Below are positions 41,181-49,917 of a stretch of DNA of 64,000 nucleotides, piece after piece (the stretch's first letter is position 1; each line of letters starts with the position of its first letter). The DNA is from an uncultured Bacilli bacterium (GTDB lineage: Bacteria > Bacillota_I > Bacilli_A > RF39 > UBA660). Made by a program: the position numbers and the translations under genes. The notes under the pieces are model-generated. The model saw only the letters and a program-made list of their open reading frames with translations. It was not told the DNA's origin and made no database searches. Location: positions 1 through 64,000 of the forward strand of contig CAKPHO010000002.1 in NCBI GenBank assembly GCA_934162195.1, read 5' to 3'.

Positions 41181-41882
41181 ATGAATTATGGAACATGGGG
41201 ATATGAAGATGGATTAACTTTACTTCTTAGTTTAATTGGTTTTATCATTGTTATTTATGCCCAAATAAAAGTAAATCTTAGTTATGCAAAAACCAGTAAA
41301 ATTAAGTCAAATAGAGGATTATCAGGTCAAGAAGTAGCACGTAAAATACTTGATAGTAATGGACTTAATAATATTCATATTGTTGAGGTACAAGGCAAAC
41401 TAACAGATCATTATGATCCAAGCAGAAAAGTATTAAGATTATCTCACGATATTTTTAATGGTGATAGTATTGCTTCTGTTTCGGTAGCGGCTCATGAATG
41501 TGGTCATGCTATTCAAGATAAAGACGGTTATGTTTTTATGCGTATTAGAGGCTTTTTAGTTCCTGTAGTTAATTTTGTTACATATATAGGATATTTTGTT
41601 GCTATTATATCTCTTATAGGAGGTATTACAGGTTATTTAAAAGTAAGTTTATTAATTATACTTGCAGCTGTTTTATTTCAACTAGTAACTCTTCCTGTTG
41701 AGTTTGATGCTTCAAATCGTGCAAAAGAAGAATTGTTAAAACTAGGTTTAATAGATAATGAAGAACAAAAGAATGTAAAAAATATGTTAGGTTCTGCTGC
41801 GCTTACTTATGTAGCAAGCTTAGTATCTTCTATTTTAAATGTACTTAGAATTTTAATAATGTTAGGAAGAAGAGATGATTAG
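41181..41882 (+). CDS. Membrane zinc metallopeptidase (YugP-like)
   Basis: 233 residues of the neutral zinc metallopeptidase family PF04298. It has an N-terminal span (~12-30), V-E-V-Q-G-K-L-T-D-H-Y-D-P, and the HExxH site in A-A-H-E-C-G-H-A-I-Q-D (residues ~102-112). Two or three more spans and the E-F-D-A-S-N-R-A third-ligand region follow. Substrate unknown. It begins 8 nt after cysS with an AGGTGAT RBS. All metal-binding residues are present. Confidence 0.9.
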   Translation: MNYGTWGYEDGLTLLLSLIGFIIVIYAQIKVNLSYAKTSKIKSNRGLSGQEVARKILDSNGLNNIHIVEVQGKLTDHYDPSRKVLRLSHDIFNGDSIASVSVAAHECGHAIQDKDGYVFMRIRGFLVPVVNFVTYIGYFVAIISLIGGITGYLKVSLLIILAAVLFQLVTLPVEFDASNRAKEELLKLGLIDNEEQKNVKNMLGSAALTYVASLVSSILNVLRILIMLGRRDD

Positions 41883-41890
41883 TCTCTTTT
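41870..41890 (+). terminator. Weak terminator after the metallopeptidase gene
   Basis: AAGAGA / TCTCTT followed by TT; short stem, so termination is uncertain. Confidence 0.4.
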
Positions 41891-41905
41891 ATTGTCGGTG
41901 AAAAT

Positions 41906-42781
41906 ATGAATGGAATATTACTTGTAAACAAGGAAAAAAATTATACTAGTAGAGATATTGTAAATAAAGTTGGAAAGATTTTAGGAACTAAAAAAATTGG
42001 TCATACCGGGACCTTAGATCCACTAGCAATAGGAGTATTAGTTTTATGTATAGGTTCAGCAACTAAACTAAATGAAATTTTAACATCTACTTATAAAGAA
42101 TATGAAGCAGAAATTACCTTAGGCCTTCTTACTGATACCCTAGATATAACTGGTAATGTGTTAAAAGAAGAAAGTGTGAAGGTAAATAAAGGACAATTAT
42201 TAGAAGCTTTAAATAAAATGATTGGCAAATATATACAAGAAGTACCAATTTATTCAGCAGTTAAAGTAAATGGTAAAAAACTTTATGAATATGCTAGAAA
42301 TGGTGAAAGTGTTGAACTTCCTAAAAGAGAAGTTGATATAAAAAAACTGGAACTAGTAGGAGATATTAGATATATAGATAATAAAACTGTTTTTAATATT
42401 AGATGTTTAGTTAGTAAAGGAACTTATATTAGAGCCCTAGTTAATGATATAGCTACTAATTTAAATACAATTGGTGTTATGTCAAAACTAAAAAGAACGA
42501 AACAAGGAATCTTTAATCTTGAGGATTGTTATACGTTAGATGATATAGAAAATGGTAATTATAAATTAATTAGTGTTGATGAAGTGTTGAACGAATATCC
42601 TAGAGTTATGGTTGAAGGAAGAGAAGAAAAATTAGTAAGTAATGGAGCAATTATAGATAATAGTTGGAATAAAGATAAAATATTATTTATAGATAAAAAT
42701 AATATTCTAATAGCGCTTTATAAAACTTATGAAAAAGATAAAACAAAATTAAAACCATGGAAAATGTTAAAAAACAAGTAA
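41906..42781 (+). CDS. truB: tRNA pseudouridine-55 synthase TruB
   Basis: Makes pseudouridine at U55 in the T-loop of tRNAs. 291 residues with the catalytic Asp in G-H-T-G-T-L-D-P-L-A-I-G-V-L. Further motifs are P-I-Y-S-A-V-K-V-N-G-K-K-L-Y-E-Y-A-R and S-K-G-T-Y-I-R-A-L-V-N-D-I-A. The C-terminal PUA-like part is short. In many Firmicutes truB is followed by ribF and rpsO; here a small unknown gene replaces ribF before rpsO-pnp. Confidence 0.95.
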   Translation: MNGILLVNKEKNYTSRDIVNKVGKILGTKKIGHTGTLDPLAIGVLVLCIGSATKLNEILTSTYKEYEAEITLGLLTDTLDITGNVLKEESVKVNKGQLLEALNKMIGKYIQEVPIYSAVKVNGKKLYEYARNGESVELPKREVDIKKLELVGDIRYIDNKTVFNIRCLVSKGTYIRALVNDIATNLNTIGVMSKLKRTKQGIFNLEDCYTLDDIENGNYKLISVDEVLNEYPRVMVEGREEKLVSNGAIIDNSWNKDKILFIDKNNILIALYKTYEKDKTKLKPWKMLKNK

Positions 42782-42795
42782 GAAAGGAGGAATTT

Positions 42796-43026
42796 ATGAA
42801 AGAAATATATCGAGGTGACATTAGAAGGTTAGATCATGGAAAGACACCACTTGTTAAAGAAAGTGCGACTTTAATGAAAATAAATCAATACCATTATTTA
42901 GACGTTGATTGTATTTTTAACGGAAAAAAGAAAGTTTATAATGTACTACCAAAAGAAGGTAATTGCTTTGTTGATGTTTATTCATTAATAACAGTAAAAG
43001 AAAAAAGTTATCAAAAAATAAAATAA
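42796..43026 (+). CDS. Small conserved-looking protein, unknown function
   Basis: 76 residues with an AAGGAGG RBS, 14 nt after truB. The sequence (D-I-R-R-L-D-H-G-K-T-P-L, L-D-V-D-C-I-F-N-G-K-K-K-V-Y-N-V-L-P) looks like a compact beta-rich cytoplasmic domain. No signal peptide or known motif is recognised. The rpsO promoter begins four bases after its stop. Confidence 0.65.
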   Translation: MKEIYRGDIRRLDHGKTPLVKESATLMKINQYHYLDVDCIFNGKKKVYNVLPKEGNCFVDVYSLITVKEKSYQKIK

Positions 43027-43029
43027 TAC

Positions 43030-43058
43030 TTGCATGTTTTTAAAAACTCGTGTATATT
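43030..43058 (+). promoter_or_regulatory. Promoter of rpsO-pnp
   Basis: TTGCAT, a 17-nt spacer and TATATT. Confidence 0.65.
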
Positions 43059-43065
43059 ATTAGTA

Positions 43066-43128
43066 GTACTTATTCTTGGATTGAGGATTCTCCGTCCCTG
43101 TCTCAGTTTAAGCAAATAAAAAGAAAAG
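43066..43128 (+). promoter_or_regulatory. Structured rpsO leader (possible S15 autoregulatory site)
   Basis: The leader has a GC-rich fold (TTGAG ... CTCAG around GGATTCTCCGTCC) between the promoter and the rpsO RBS. Many bacteria autoregulate rpsO through S15 binding to such a leader; the exact family was not confirmed. Confidence 0.45.
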
Positions 43129-43138
43129 GAGAGATAAT

Positions 43139-43408
43139 ATGGCATTAAGTAAAGAAAAGAAAGCTGAAATAGTTAAAAATTTTGGTACTTCAGCTAACGA
43201 TACTGGATCTTGTGAAGTTCAAATTGCAATTTTAACAGAAGAAATTAAAAATTTAACTGAACACTTAAAAGAACATCAACATGACTTTCATTCTAGACGT
43301 GGATTACTTAAAAAAGTAGGTCAAAGAAGAAGTTTGTTAAATTACTTAGTTAAAAACGATGTTACAAGATATCGTGAAGTTATTAAGAAATTAGGATTAA
43401 GAAAATAA
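43139..43408 (+). CDS. rpsO: 30S ribosomal protein S15
   Basis: 89-residue primary 16S-binding protein. [37 protein letters not shown] and R-R-S-L-L-N-Y-L are diagnostic. RBS AAAGGAGAG. It is followed by pnp, the standard rpsO-pnp pair, with a hairpin between them. Confidence 0.97.
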   Translation: MALSKEKKAEIVKNFGTSANDTGSCEVQIAILTEEIKNLTEHLKEHQHDFHSRRGLLKKVGQRRSLLNYLVKNDVTRYREVIKKLGLRK

Positions 43409-43420
43409 TCATAAATAGTA

Positions 43421-43447
43421 GGCACTTATTTTAAGTGTCTTTATTTT
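43421..43447 (+). terminator. Hairpin between rpsO and pnp
   Basis: GGCACTTA / TAAGTGTC then TTTATTTTT. It acts as a terminator, attenuator or processing site in front of pnp. Confidence 0.7.
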
Positions 43448-43469
43448 TAATTAAAGAAGGAGGATTTAA

Positions 43470-45602
43470 ATGAAAAAAGTATTTGAAATGGATTTTAGAG
43501 GAAGAAAAATAGTTGTTGAAAATGGAGAAATGGCTAAACAGGCAAATGGTGCAGTTTTAGTTAGATATGGTGATACTGTAGTACTATCTACAGCAGTTGT
43601 AAAAAAAGAAGCAAATATTTTATCTGACTTTTTTCCTTTGATGGTAATATATCAAGAAAAATTATATTCAGTTGGAAAGATTCCAGGGGGATTTATAAAA
43701 AGAGAGGGAAGACCAACGGATGCGGCTACACTTGCTGCGCGTATGATTGATCGTCCTATGCGCCCAATGTTTAGAGAAGATTTTAAAAATGAGGTTCAAA
43801 TTGTTAATACAGTATTATCTGTAGATACTGATAATTCACCTGAATTAACAGCAATGTTAGGCTCTTCTCTAGCAGTAGGAATTAGTGAAATACCTTTTGA
43901 TGGACCAATTGCTGGTGTTAAAGTAGGGCATGTTAATGGAGAATTTATTATTAACCCAACTCCTGCTGAACTAGAATTATCTGATATCGATTTAACTGTT
44001 GCCGGAACTAAAGACGCTATTAATATGGTAGAAGCAGGAGCTAAACAAGTATCAGAAGATTTAATGTTAGAAGCATTAATGTTTGGTCATGAAGCAATTA
44101 AAGAACTTGTTGAATTCCAAGAAAAAATCATTGCTGAAATAGGCGAAGAAGACATGGAATATGAAAAACTAGAGATAACTTCTGAATTCAAAAAAGAAAT
44201 TAGAGATCTAGTTGAAGATAAATTAAATAAAGCTATGCGTATTAAAGAAAAGTTAGAAAAATATGCAGCTATAGATAATGCTAAAGAAGAAGTTGTAGAA
44301 AAATATCGTTTAGAATATGAAGATAAAATAAAAGAAAAAGAACTAAACGAATTATTAACTAAAGTTAAATTAGTACTTGAAGAAATAGAATATGAAATAT
44401 TTAGATGTATAGTAGTTAAAGAACATACTCGTGCAGATGGACGAGCTATGACAGAAATTAGACCATTATCAACTGATATTGATATTCTACCACGTACTCA
44501 TGGTTCAGCGTTATTTACAAGAGGAGAAACACAAGCTTTAGCAATTACAACACTTGGAGCTTTAGGTGAACACCAAATATTAGATGGTCTTTCTTTAGAA
44601 GCCGAAAAGAGATTTATGTTACATTACAACTTCCCAGCATTCTCAGTAGGAGAAACAGGAAGATATGGAGCTCCTGGTAGAAGAGAAATTGGACATGGAG
44701 CATTAGGAGAAAGAGCTTTACTTCAAGTAATGCCAAGTGAAGATGAATTCCCTTACACTGTTCGTGTTGTATCAGAAGTATTAGAAAGTAATGGTTCATC
44801 AAGCCAGGCAACGATTTGTGCTGGATGTATGAGTTTAATGGCTGCTGGTGTTCCTATTAAAGCCCCAGTTGCTGGTATAGCTATGGGATTAATTACTGAT
44901 GGTGATGATTATACTATTCTTACTGATATTCAAGGTATGGAAGATCATTTAGGAGATATGGATTTTAAAGTGGCAGGTACAAGAGATGGTATTTGTGCTT
45001 TACAAATGGATATCAAAATTAAAGGTATTACTAAACAGATTTTAAAAGAAGCTTTAGCTCAAGCAAAAGCAGCTCGTATGGAAATTCTTGATGTTATAGA
45101 AGCTCAAATAAAAGAACCAAGAAAAGAAGTTAGTAAGTATGCACCTAAAACTTTAACATTTACAATTGATCCAAATAAAATTAAAGATGTTATTGGTAAA
45201 GGTGGAGAAACAATTACAAACATCATTCTTGAAGCTTCAAATGTAACAGCAGTAACAGATATGAATGCCGTTAAAGTTGATTTAGAAGATGATGGTAGAG
45301 TAATTATTTATCACTCTGATAAAGAGATAATTGAAAGAACTGCTCAAATGATTAAAGATATTGTTCGTGAAGTAGAAGATGGCAAAGTTTATACTGGTAA
45401 AGTAGTAAAAGTAGAGGACTTTGGATGCTTTGTAGAATTATGGCCTGGATGTGAAGGATTAGTACATGTTTCACAACTTGCTAATGAAAGAGTAGAAAAA
45501 CCTAGTGATGTTGTTAAAGTAGGGGACGAAATAATAGTTAAGTCATTAGGATATGATAAAAAAGGAAGATTAAATCTTTCTCGTAAAGAAGCTTTAAAAT
45601 AG
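43470..45602 (+). CDS. pnp: Polyribonucleotide nucleotidyltransferase (PNPase)
   Basis: 3'-5' phosphorolytic exoribonuclease of RNA decay. 710 residues: first RNase PH domain ([11 protein letters not shown]), the all-helical linker (~residues 210-310) and the second, catalytic RNase PH domain ([26 protein letters not shown]). A KH domain ([12 protein letters not shown]) and an S1 domain ([16 protein letters not shown]) complete it. Full length with AGGAGG RBS. The second short-peptide element begins just after it. Confidence 0.97.
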   Translation: MKKVFEMDFRGRKIVVENGEMAKQANGAVLVRYGDTVVLSTAVVKKEANILSDFFPLMVIYQEKLYSVGKIPGGFIKREGRPTDAATLAARMIDRPMRPMFREDFKNEVQIVNTVLSVDTDNSPELTAMLGSSLAVGISEIPFDGPIAGVKVGHVNGEFIINPTPAELELSDIDLTVAGTKDAINMVEAGAKQVSEDLMLEALMFGHEAIKELVEFQEKIIAEIGEEDMEYEKLEITSEFKKEIRDLVEDKLNKAMRIKEKLEKYAAIDNAKEEVVEKYRLEYEDKIKEKELNELLTKVKLVLEEIEYEIFRCIVVKEHTRADGRAMTEIRPLSTDIDILPRTHGSALFTRGETQALAITTLGALGEHQILDGLSLEAEKRFMLHYNFPAFSVGETGRYGAPGRREIGHGALGERALLQVMPSEDEFPYTVRVVSEVLESNGSSSQATICAGCMSLMAAGVPIKAPVAGIAMGLITDGDDYTILTDIQGMEDHLGDMDFKVAGTRDGICALQMDIKIKGITKQILKEALAQAKAARMEILDVIEAQIKEPRKEVSKYAPKTLTFTIDPNKIKDVIGKGGETITNIILEASNVTAVTDMNAVKVDLEDDGRVIIYHSDKEIIERTAQMIKDIVREVEDGKVYTGKVVKVEDFGCFVELWPGCEGLVHVSQLANERVEKPSDVVKVGDEIIVKSLGYDKKGRLNLSRKEALK

Positions 45603-45623
45603 AAGCTTTATGGAAAAAACTAC

Positions 45624-45652
45624 TTGTCAATATATCTAAAAAATGATACTAT
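45624..45652 (+). promoter_or_regulatory. Promoter of short-peptide element, copy 2
   Basis: TTGTCA, a 17-nt spacer and TACTAT; predicted start near 45659, equivalent to copy 1. Confidence 0.6.
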
Positions 45653-45676
45653 TGATATAGTAAAGGTAGTGATAGT

Positions 45677-45736
45677 ATGGTTAAAGAGATAAATATGAAA
45701 CTAGCTCAAAATCCAACCTGGGGGGGGGTTATTTAA
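45677..45736 (+). CDS. 19-residue peptide ending PTWGGVI, copy 2
   Basis: MVKEINMKLAQNPTWGGVI, preceded by AAAGG. Same length and same C-terminal heptapeptide as the peptide at 20174, again read through nine Gs. Both being in frame with the same G count argues against random slippage so far. Coding status is likely but unproven because the surrounding RNA is conserved too. Confidence 0.5.
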   Translation: MVKEINMKLAQNPTWGGVI

Positions 45737-45766
45737 TCATACTATAGTATTAAAAAATAAAGAAAA

Positions 45767-45813
45767 CACAAAGTTTCTAGACTTTTTGATAGTCTAGATT
45801 TCTTTGTGTTTTT
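45767..45813 (+). terminator. Terminator of short-peptide element, copy 2
   Basis: CACAAAG ... TCTAGACT / AGTCTAGA ... CTTTGTG followed by TTTTT. A separate promoter-like TATAAT (45911-45916) stands between it and the pilin gene. Confidence 0.88.
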
Positions 45814-45893
45814 ATGTGTACCTTTATAAGAAAGGGGTTGTTGTATAAATACATAAATATAGATAAAACATGTATTATGACTAGATGTTTATA

Positions 45894-45916
45894 AGAAATA
45901 AAACAAGGTATAATTA
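45894..45916 (+). promoter_or_regulatory. Possible promoter of pilin at 45945
   Basis: TATAAT at 45911-45916 with only a weak -35 region. If used, this pilin would not need read-through of the upstream terminator. Confidence 0.4.
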
Positions 45917-45944
45917 AAGTATAAAGTAAATAAGGAGGTATAGT

Positions 45945-47105
45945 ATGAAAAAGAAAGGATTTACTTTAATAGAATTACTAGCGGTAATAGTAGTATTAGC
46001 AATAATAGCACTAATTGCAACACCAATAGTAATGAATACGATAAAAAGTGCAAAGAAAGGAGCTGCAGAAAGATCTGCGGATAGTTATATTGGAGCCGTA
46101 GAAACAGCAGTTGCAACAGCAAAATTAGATGGTAAAGATATACCAGATGGAACATACCAAATAGATAGTGATGGTAATTTAACAGGAGAAGGGTTACCAG
46201 ATGGTAAATTAACAATAGATATGAAAGGAAATAAGCCAACAGGAGGAACAATAACAATAAAGAATGGACAAGTAACAAATGATTCAGAGATGACTATTGG
46301 AGATTATGATGTTAAATATAATGAAGATAACAATAAATATGAAGCAACCAAGTTAAAAACATATATAAATGGAGAGGTAGTATATTTTAATGTAACAACA
46401 GGAGAAAAATGTACATCATCAGATTATACAGAAACACAAAGTAATACAGGAACAAATAGGGGCTGTATGAAATTTTATGCCTTTAATGATGATGGAGGAA
46501 ATACAGTAAACTTAATATTGGATCACAATACAACAGCAACTGTAGCATGGAATTCAAGTAATAGTAATACAAATGGGCCAAAAGAAGTATTAGAACAATT
46601 AAAAAAGGATACTGAATCATGGGAAGGGACAATAACACCGGCAAATTATACAATGGATCAAACAGGACAACCAAGTAATGCAAAATATACAATAGATTAT
46701 AGTAGTTATAAAGCAAGATTAATAACAGCTAACGAAATAGCAAAAATTACAGGAAATACTTCTTGGAACGAGAAAACTGCAAGTAACATATTCTATTTTG
46801 ATACCAATACATCAACGATAAGTTCAACATGTGCTAAAGGAAATACAAGTGGATGTTCATATAGATGGTTATATGATAGATCAAGCACCTATTGTACAAC
46901 ATATGGATGTTTAAATAATGCTGATTCTGCAATGACTGGAATTGGATATTGGACAGCATCTTCTCATGTCGGCTACGTTGGCACCATCTCTAACCGTGCT
47001 TGGTACGTGAACTGCCGCGCTCACGCGAACTACGGCGGCGTTTTCGATTCGAGCAGCCTTGGCGTTCGCCCAGTTATAGAAGTATTAAAATCTAAACTTT
47101 CATAA
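45945..47105 (+). CDS. Type IV pilin-like protein with C-type-lectin-like, GC-rich variable end
   Basis: 386 residues. M-K-K-K-G, then F-T-L-I-E-L-L-A-V-I-V-V-L-A-I-I-A-L-I-A-T-P: a prepilin-peptidase site and hydrophobic helix almost identical to the pilin at 20363. The globular part is close to the truncated pilin at 1 but lacks its ~75-residue Ig-like module. The C-terminal lectin-like domain has Y-W-T-A-S-S, R-A-W-Y-V-N and G-V-R-P-V-I-E-V. Between the anchors lie 35 codons (46965-47069) of which none ends in A. RBS GGAGGT. The sequence suggests a surface-exposed, diversified binding tip on a pilus or pseudopilus; no assembly ATPase or prepilin peptidase is in the window. Confidence 0.92.
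   Translation: MKKKGFTLIELLAVIVVLAIIALIATPIVMNTIKSAKKGAAERSADSYIGAVETAVATAKLDGKDIPDGTYQIDSDGNLTGEGLPDGKLTIDMKGNKPTGGTITIKNGQVTNDSEMTIGDYDVKYNEDNNKYEATKLKTYINGEVVYFNVTTGEKCTSSDYTETQSNTGTNRGCMKFYAFNDDGGNTVNLILDHNTTATVAWNSSNSNTNGPKEVLEQLKKDTESWEGTITPANYTMDQTGQPSNAKYTIDYSSYKARLITANEIAKITGNTSWNEKTASNIFYFDTNTSTISSTCAKGNTSGCSYRWLYDRSSTYCTTYGCLNNADSAMTGIGYWTASSHVGYVGTISNRAWYVNCRAHANYGGVFDSSSLGVRPVIEVLKSKLS
46965..47069 (+). other. Candidate DGR variable region in pilin at 45945
   Basis: 35 codons: 21 end in C, 10 in T, 4 in G and none in A, whereas flanking codons mostly end in A or T. The segment stops at the core TTCGCCCAGTTAT (47065-47077), almost the same as at 1286-1298. The NNC/NNT-rich pattern is what DGR adenine mutagenesis of AAC/AAT-rich templates gives. 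The template and reverse transcriptase must be elsewhere. Confidence 0.65.
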
Positions 47106-47114
47106 AAAGAAGAT

Positions 47115-47140
47115 AAACTGTGTAAGAACACAGTTTTCTT
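47115..47140 (+). terminator. Terminator after the pilin at 45945
   Basis: AAACTGTG / CACAGTTT followed by TCTT. Confidence 0.75.
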
Positions 47141-47155
47141 ATGATTTTAAAAGTG

Positions 47156-47184
47156 TTTACTTTATAATATAATTGTGGTAGAAT
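47156..47184 (+). promoter_or_regulatory. Promoter of ndk
   Basis: TTTACT, a 17-nt spacer and TAGAAT. Confidence 0.65.
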
Positions 47185-47203
47185 ACATTCACGAGGTGAA
47201 TGT

Positions 47204-47647
47204 ATGAAAAAAGCAAGTAATGACGTAAATGTAACTAACACAAAAACATTAACAATAATTAAACCAGATGGAATGAAACATATCGATGAGATTATTAATA
47301 TGTTTTATGAGAATGGTTTAAAAATAAGTTCTTATAAGATTGAACAATTAACAGATGAAATTCTTGAAGAGCATTACTCTCATCTATTAGATAAACCATT
47401 TTATCCAAAGTTAAGAAATTATATGATGAGTGCTCCTGTAGCAATTATGGTTTTAGAGGGAGAAAATGCGGTTGAAAAATTAAGAAATCTAATGGGACCT
47501 ACCGATGCTACAAAAGCTGAACCTAACACGATTAGAGGTAAATTTGGAACAGATATAACTTATAATGCTATACATGGTTCAGATTCTGATGAAAATGCTA
47601 AAATAGAAATAGAAAGATTTTTTAAGACAAAACAAAAGAGGATTTAA
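47204..47647 (+). CDS. ndk: Nucleoside diphosphate kinase
   Basis: Transfers phosphate from NTPs to NDPs through a phosphohistidine. 147 residues with T-L-T-I-I-K-P-D-G, Y-S-H-L-L-D-K-P-F-Y, L-M-G-P-T-D-A and the active-site His in N-A-I-H-G-S-D-S. About ten extra N-terminal residues precede the usual start. The gene converges on the HIT gene; their stop codons overlap. Confidence 0.95.
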   Translation: MKKASNDVNVTNTKTLTIIKPDGMKHIDEIINMFYENGLKISSYKIEQLTDEILEEHYSHLLDKPFYPKLRNYMMSAPVAIMVLEGENAVEKLRNLMGPTDATKAEPNTIRGKFGTDITYNAIHGSDSDENAKIEIERFFKTKQKRI

Positions 47648-47656
47648 TCCTCTTTT
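47634..47656. terminator. Bidirectional terminator between ndk and the HIT gene
   Basis: AAAAGAGGAT / ATCCTCTTTT. It has As on one side and Ts on the other, so it can serve both convergent genes. Confidence 0.85.
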
Positions 47657-48039
47657 AATTTTTTATAAATATTTTCTACATTATCTATAGCACTATCATT
47701 TTTAATTAACTTAATTGATATATTATCTTTATAGTATGGTTTTAAGTGCATATGATAATGTTTTACTTCTTGAACACATCCATTATTTTGTAGTAATGAA
47801 ATGCCATCACACTGAAGTTTTTTTTCTAACCTCTTTTTTATTTTTTTACTAGCTTCATTGATGTGAGTTAAGGTTTCCATATCGATATCATCTAAGTCTT
47901 GAAAATGTTTTTTGGGAATTATCAAAGTATGACCATTAGAATCAGGGTTGATATCTAAAAAAGCAAGAACATAATCATCTTCATATAATTTATAACATGG
48001 TATTTCTCCAGCAATAATTTTACAAAATAAACAATCCAT
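47644..48039 (-). CDS. HIT-family nucleotide hydrolase
   Basis: 131-residue histidine-triad protein of the Hit/Fhit-like class that hydrolyses or transfers nucleoside phosphoramidates. It begins M-D-C-L-F-C-K-I-I-A-G-E-I-P and has H-T-L-I-I-P-K-K-H-F, with the triad in H-Y-H-M-H-L-K-P. I take 48039 as the start because GGAGATGAT precedes it and the family begins there; an upstream extension to 48147 runs through a hairpin region and is not supported. Confidence 0.92.
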   Translation of the reverse strand: MDCLFCKIIAGEIPCYKLYEDDYVLAFLDINPDSNGHTLIIPKKHFQDLDDIDMETLTHINEASKKIKKRLEKKLQCDGISLLQNNGCVQEVKHYHMHLKPYYKDNISIKLIKNDSAIDNVENIYKKLKED

Positions 48040-48341
48040 TTTATCATCTCCTATTTTGATTATAACAAAAAAAGAAAGAGAGATAAACTCTTTTTTGTTT
48101 ACTTGATAAAATTTTAAACAAGAATCGAGAGTAGTAATGCCCATCAAAATTCAAGCTTGTAGAAAATATCAGTAGTGATATCTGTGAAACAAAAAATAAG
48201 AACCTAAGGTTCTTAAAATAAATTAAAACATTTATTATATGTTCTGAATACTGCGAATATTCATTATATTATTAGACAAAATAAATAAAAATATACAAAA
48301 TAATAAGAAATTAATGTATAATACTAGTTGGAGATGATTTT
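48040..48341. other. Intergenic region between HIT gene and sufC
   Basis: About 300 bp without a convincing gene. It contains the HIT RBS and promoter region, a minus-strand hairpin with a T tract (AAGAACCTTAGGTTCTT, ~48205-48221), a second minus-strand hairpin (AGAG/CTCT, ~48070-48093), and the sufC promoter -10 (TATAAT, ~48317). Two minus-strand terminators upstream of the HIT gene hint at a short minus-strand transcript, but I cannot define it. Confidence 0.4.
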
Positions 48342-49127
48342 ATGCATACATTAACAATTAAAAATTTAAGTGTGGAAGTTAATCATAAACAGATATTAAA
48401 AAATTTAAATTTAGAGATAAATAGTGGTGAAATACATGCCATTATGGGTCCTAACGGAACCGGTAAATCAACTCTTACTAAAGTGATAATGGGTGATAGG
48501 AACTATAAAGTAACTGAAGGTGAGATTCTTTTTGATGGAAAAAAAATAGATACTTTAACAACTGATGAAAGAGCCCGTTTAGGTATTTTTTTAGGTCTTC
48601 AAATGCCTTTAGAAATAGAAGGAGTTAGTAATGCCGATTTTATGAGAAGTGCATTACATGCTAAGGAAGGAAATAATTTTAAATTATTTAATTTTATTAA
48701 AGATATGGACAAATATGTCGAAAAATTAAAAATGAATAAAGACATGATTCATCGTGGTGTTAATCAAGGATTTTCTGGTGGCGAAAGAAAGAAAAATGAA
48801 ATTCTTCAAATGTATTTATTAAAACCTTCTATGGTTTTGCTAGATGAGATAGATTCTGGTCTTGATGTTGATAGTTTAAAAATAGTAGGAGAAAATGTAA
48901 TGGATTATTATAATGAATCAAATGCAGGAATTTTAGTAATTACTCATTACCAAAGATTACTTGACTACATTAAACCTACACATGTTCATATCATAAAAGA
49001 TGGAACAATTATCAAAAGTGGTGGTAATGAACTTGTTAAATATATTGAAGAAAATGGTTATGAAAAAATAGAAAAAGAAACAATATCTGGTACTTGTATA
49101 ATTAAGGAAATTACTAATCATGAATAA
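48342..49127 (+). CDS. sufC: Fe-S cluster assembly ATPase SufC
   Basis: Soluble ABC ATPase of the SUF iron-sulfur scaffold (SufBCD). 261 residues: Walker A G-P-N-G-T-G-K-S-T-L, Q-loop, signature F-S-G-G-E-R-K-K, Walker B V-L-L-D-E-I-D-S-G-L-D. The G-S-V-type ending, L-V-K-Y-I-E-E-N-G-Y, is typical. Followed by sufD with an 8-nt overlap and sufS. sufB and sufU are not seen next to it in this window. Confidence 0.96.
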   Translation: MHTLTIKNLSVEVNHKQILKNLNLEINSGEIHAIMGPNGTGKSTLTKVIMGDRNYKVTEGEILFDGKKIDTLTTDERARLGIFLGLQMPLEIEGVSNADFMRSALHAKEGNNFKLFNFIKDMDKYVEKLKMNKDMIHRGVNQGFSGGERKKNEILQMYLLKPSMVLLDEIDSGLDVDSLKIVGENVMDYYNESNAGILVITHYQRLLDYIKPTHVHIIKDGTIIKSGGNELVKYIEENGYEKIEKETISGTCIIKEITNHE

Positions 49128-49914
49128 AATAAATATAGTTAATAATGAATTAAAAAAAACTAAGTTAGACAAAAGTATTGAGTGTAGTTTTGATATTAAT
49201 GATCGTTATGGTATTAATGTTTTAAAATTAATTATTAAAGAAAGTACAGATATAGAGTTAGATATTGAAGCACTAGAAGAATTAACTATTGAAATTAATG
49301 TTTTGGTTTTAGATAATGTTACTTCAAATATATATGAAAATATAAATGGTAAAAAAGCTAAAATAAGAAGTAAATATGAATTAAAAAAAGATAGTAACTT
49401 GATAATCAAAAAAATTAATAATATAGATTCAATAAAGGAACAATGCATATTTTCACTGAATGGTGAAAAAGCTAGTGTTAAAAGAGTATTGAAGACAATC
49501 AGTTGTAGTAATGAAAAGTACGATGTTATTGTAAATCATAATAGTAGAGCAACTAAAAGTGATATTATAAATCATGGTGTAAATATTGAAAAAGGAACAT
49601 TGGTTTTTGATGTTTCTAGTATTGTTCCAGAAGATATGGATAAGTGTTACGTTAATCAAAGCAATAGGATTATTAATTTAACTAACAATAAATGTAGTAT
49701 TAGTCCTAATATGTATATTGATTGCTTTGATGTTATCGCAAACCATAGTGCATTTATAGGAACATTTAAAGATGATGAACTATTTTATTTACAAAGTAGA
49801 GGAATAGATAAAATAGGAGCTACTAAATTATTAATTAGAGGATTCTTGACAAGTGAATTAAGTGAAGAACAAAAAGAAACATATAATAAGATAATTGATA
49901 AGTATTGGAGGTGA
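49120..49914 (+). CDS. sufD: SufD-like Fe-S assembly scaffold subunit (short)
   Basis: 264 residues, clearly shorter than typical SufD (~400-430). The N-terminal helical part is reduced; the central beta-helix and the conserved C-terminus remain (N-H-S-A-F-I-G-T-F-K-D-D-E-L-F-Y-L-Q-S-R-G-I, L-L-I-R-G-F-L). In the SUF complex SufD pairs with SufB and binds SufC. It overlaps sufC and is followed by sufS after 3 nt, so the operon supports the call. The divergence suggests a minimal SUF machinery. Confidence 0.85.
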   Translation: MNKINIVNNELKKTKLDKSIECSFDINDRYGINVLKLIIKESTDIELDIEALEELTIEINVLVLDNVTSNIYENINGKKAKIRSKYELKKDSNLIIKKINNIDSIKEQCIFSLNGEKASVKRVLKTISCSNEKYDVIVNHNSRATKSDIINHGVNIEKGTLVFDVSSIVPEDMDKCYVNQSNRIINLTNNKCSISPNMYIDCFDVIANHSAFIGTFKDDELFYLQSRGIDKIGATKLLIRGFLTSELSEEQKETYNKIIDKYWR

Positions 49915-49917
49915 ATT

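Larger units (their letters stand above)
45659..45813 (+). repeat. Short-peptide/hairpin leader element, copy 2
   Basis: Same order as copy 1 (20155-20312). A 14-pair helix joins 45672-45685 and 45732-45745, with the AUG in one arm and the stop in the other. The stretch from CCAACC through the nine Gs and on to TATAGTATTAAA is identical in both copies, beyond the stop codon; the 12 codons before it differ. Confidence 0.75.

Noticed and set aside
45961..46278. Minus-strand leucine-rich ORF inside the pilin gene
   Set aside because: Low-complexity reverse reading of A/T-rich pilin codons; similar shadows occur in the other pilin genes.
48040..48147. N-terminal extension of the HIT protein
   Set aside because: The extension has no RBS and crosses a hairpin; the family start is at 48039.
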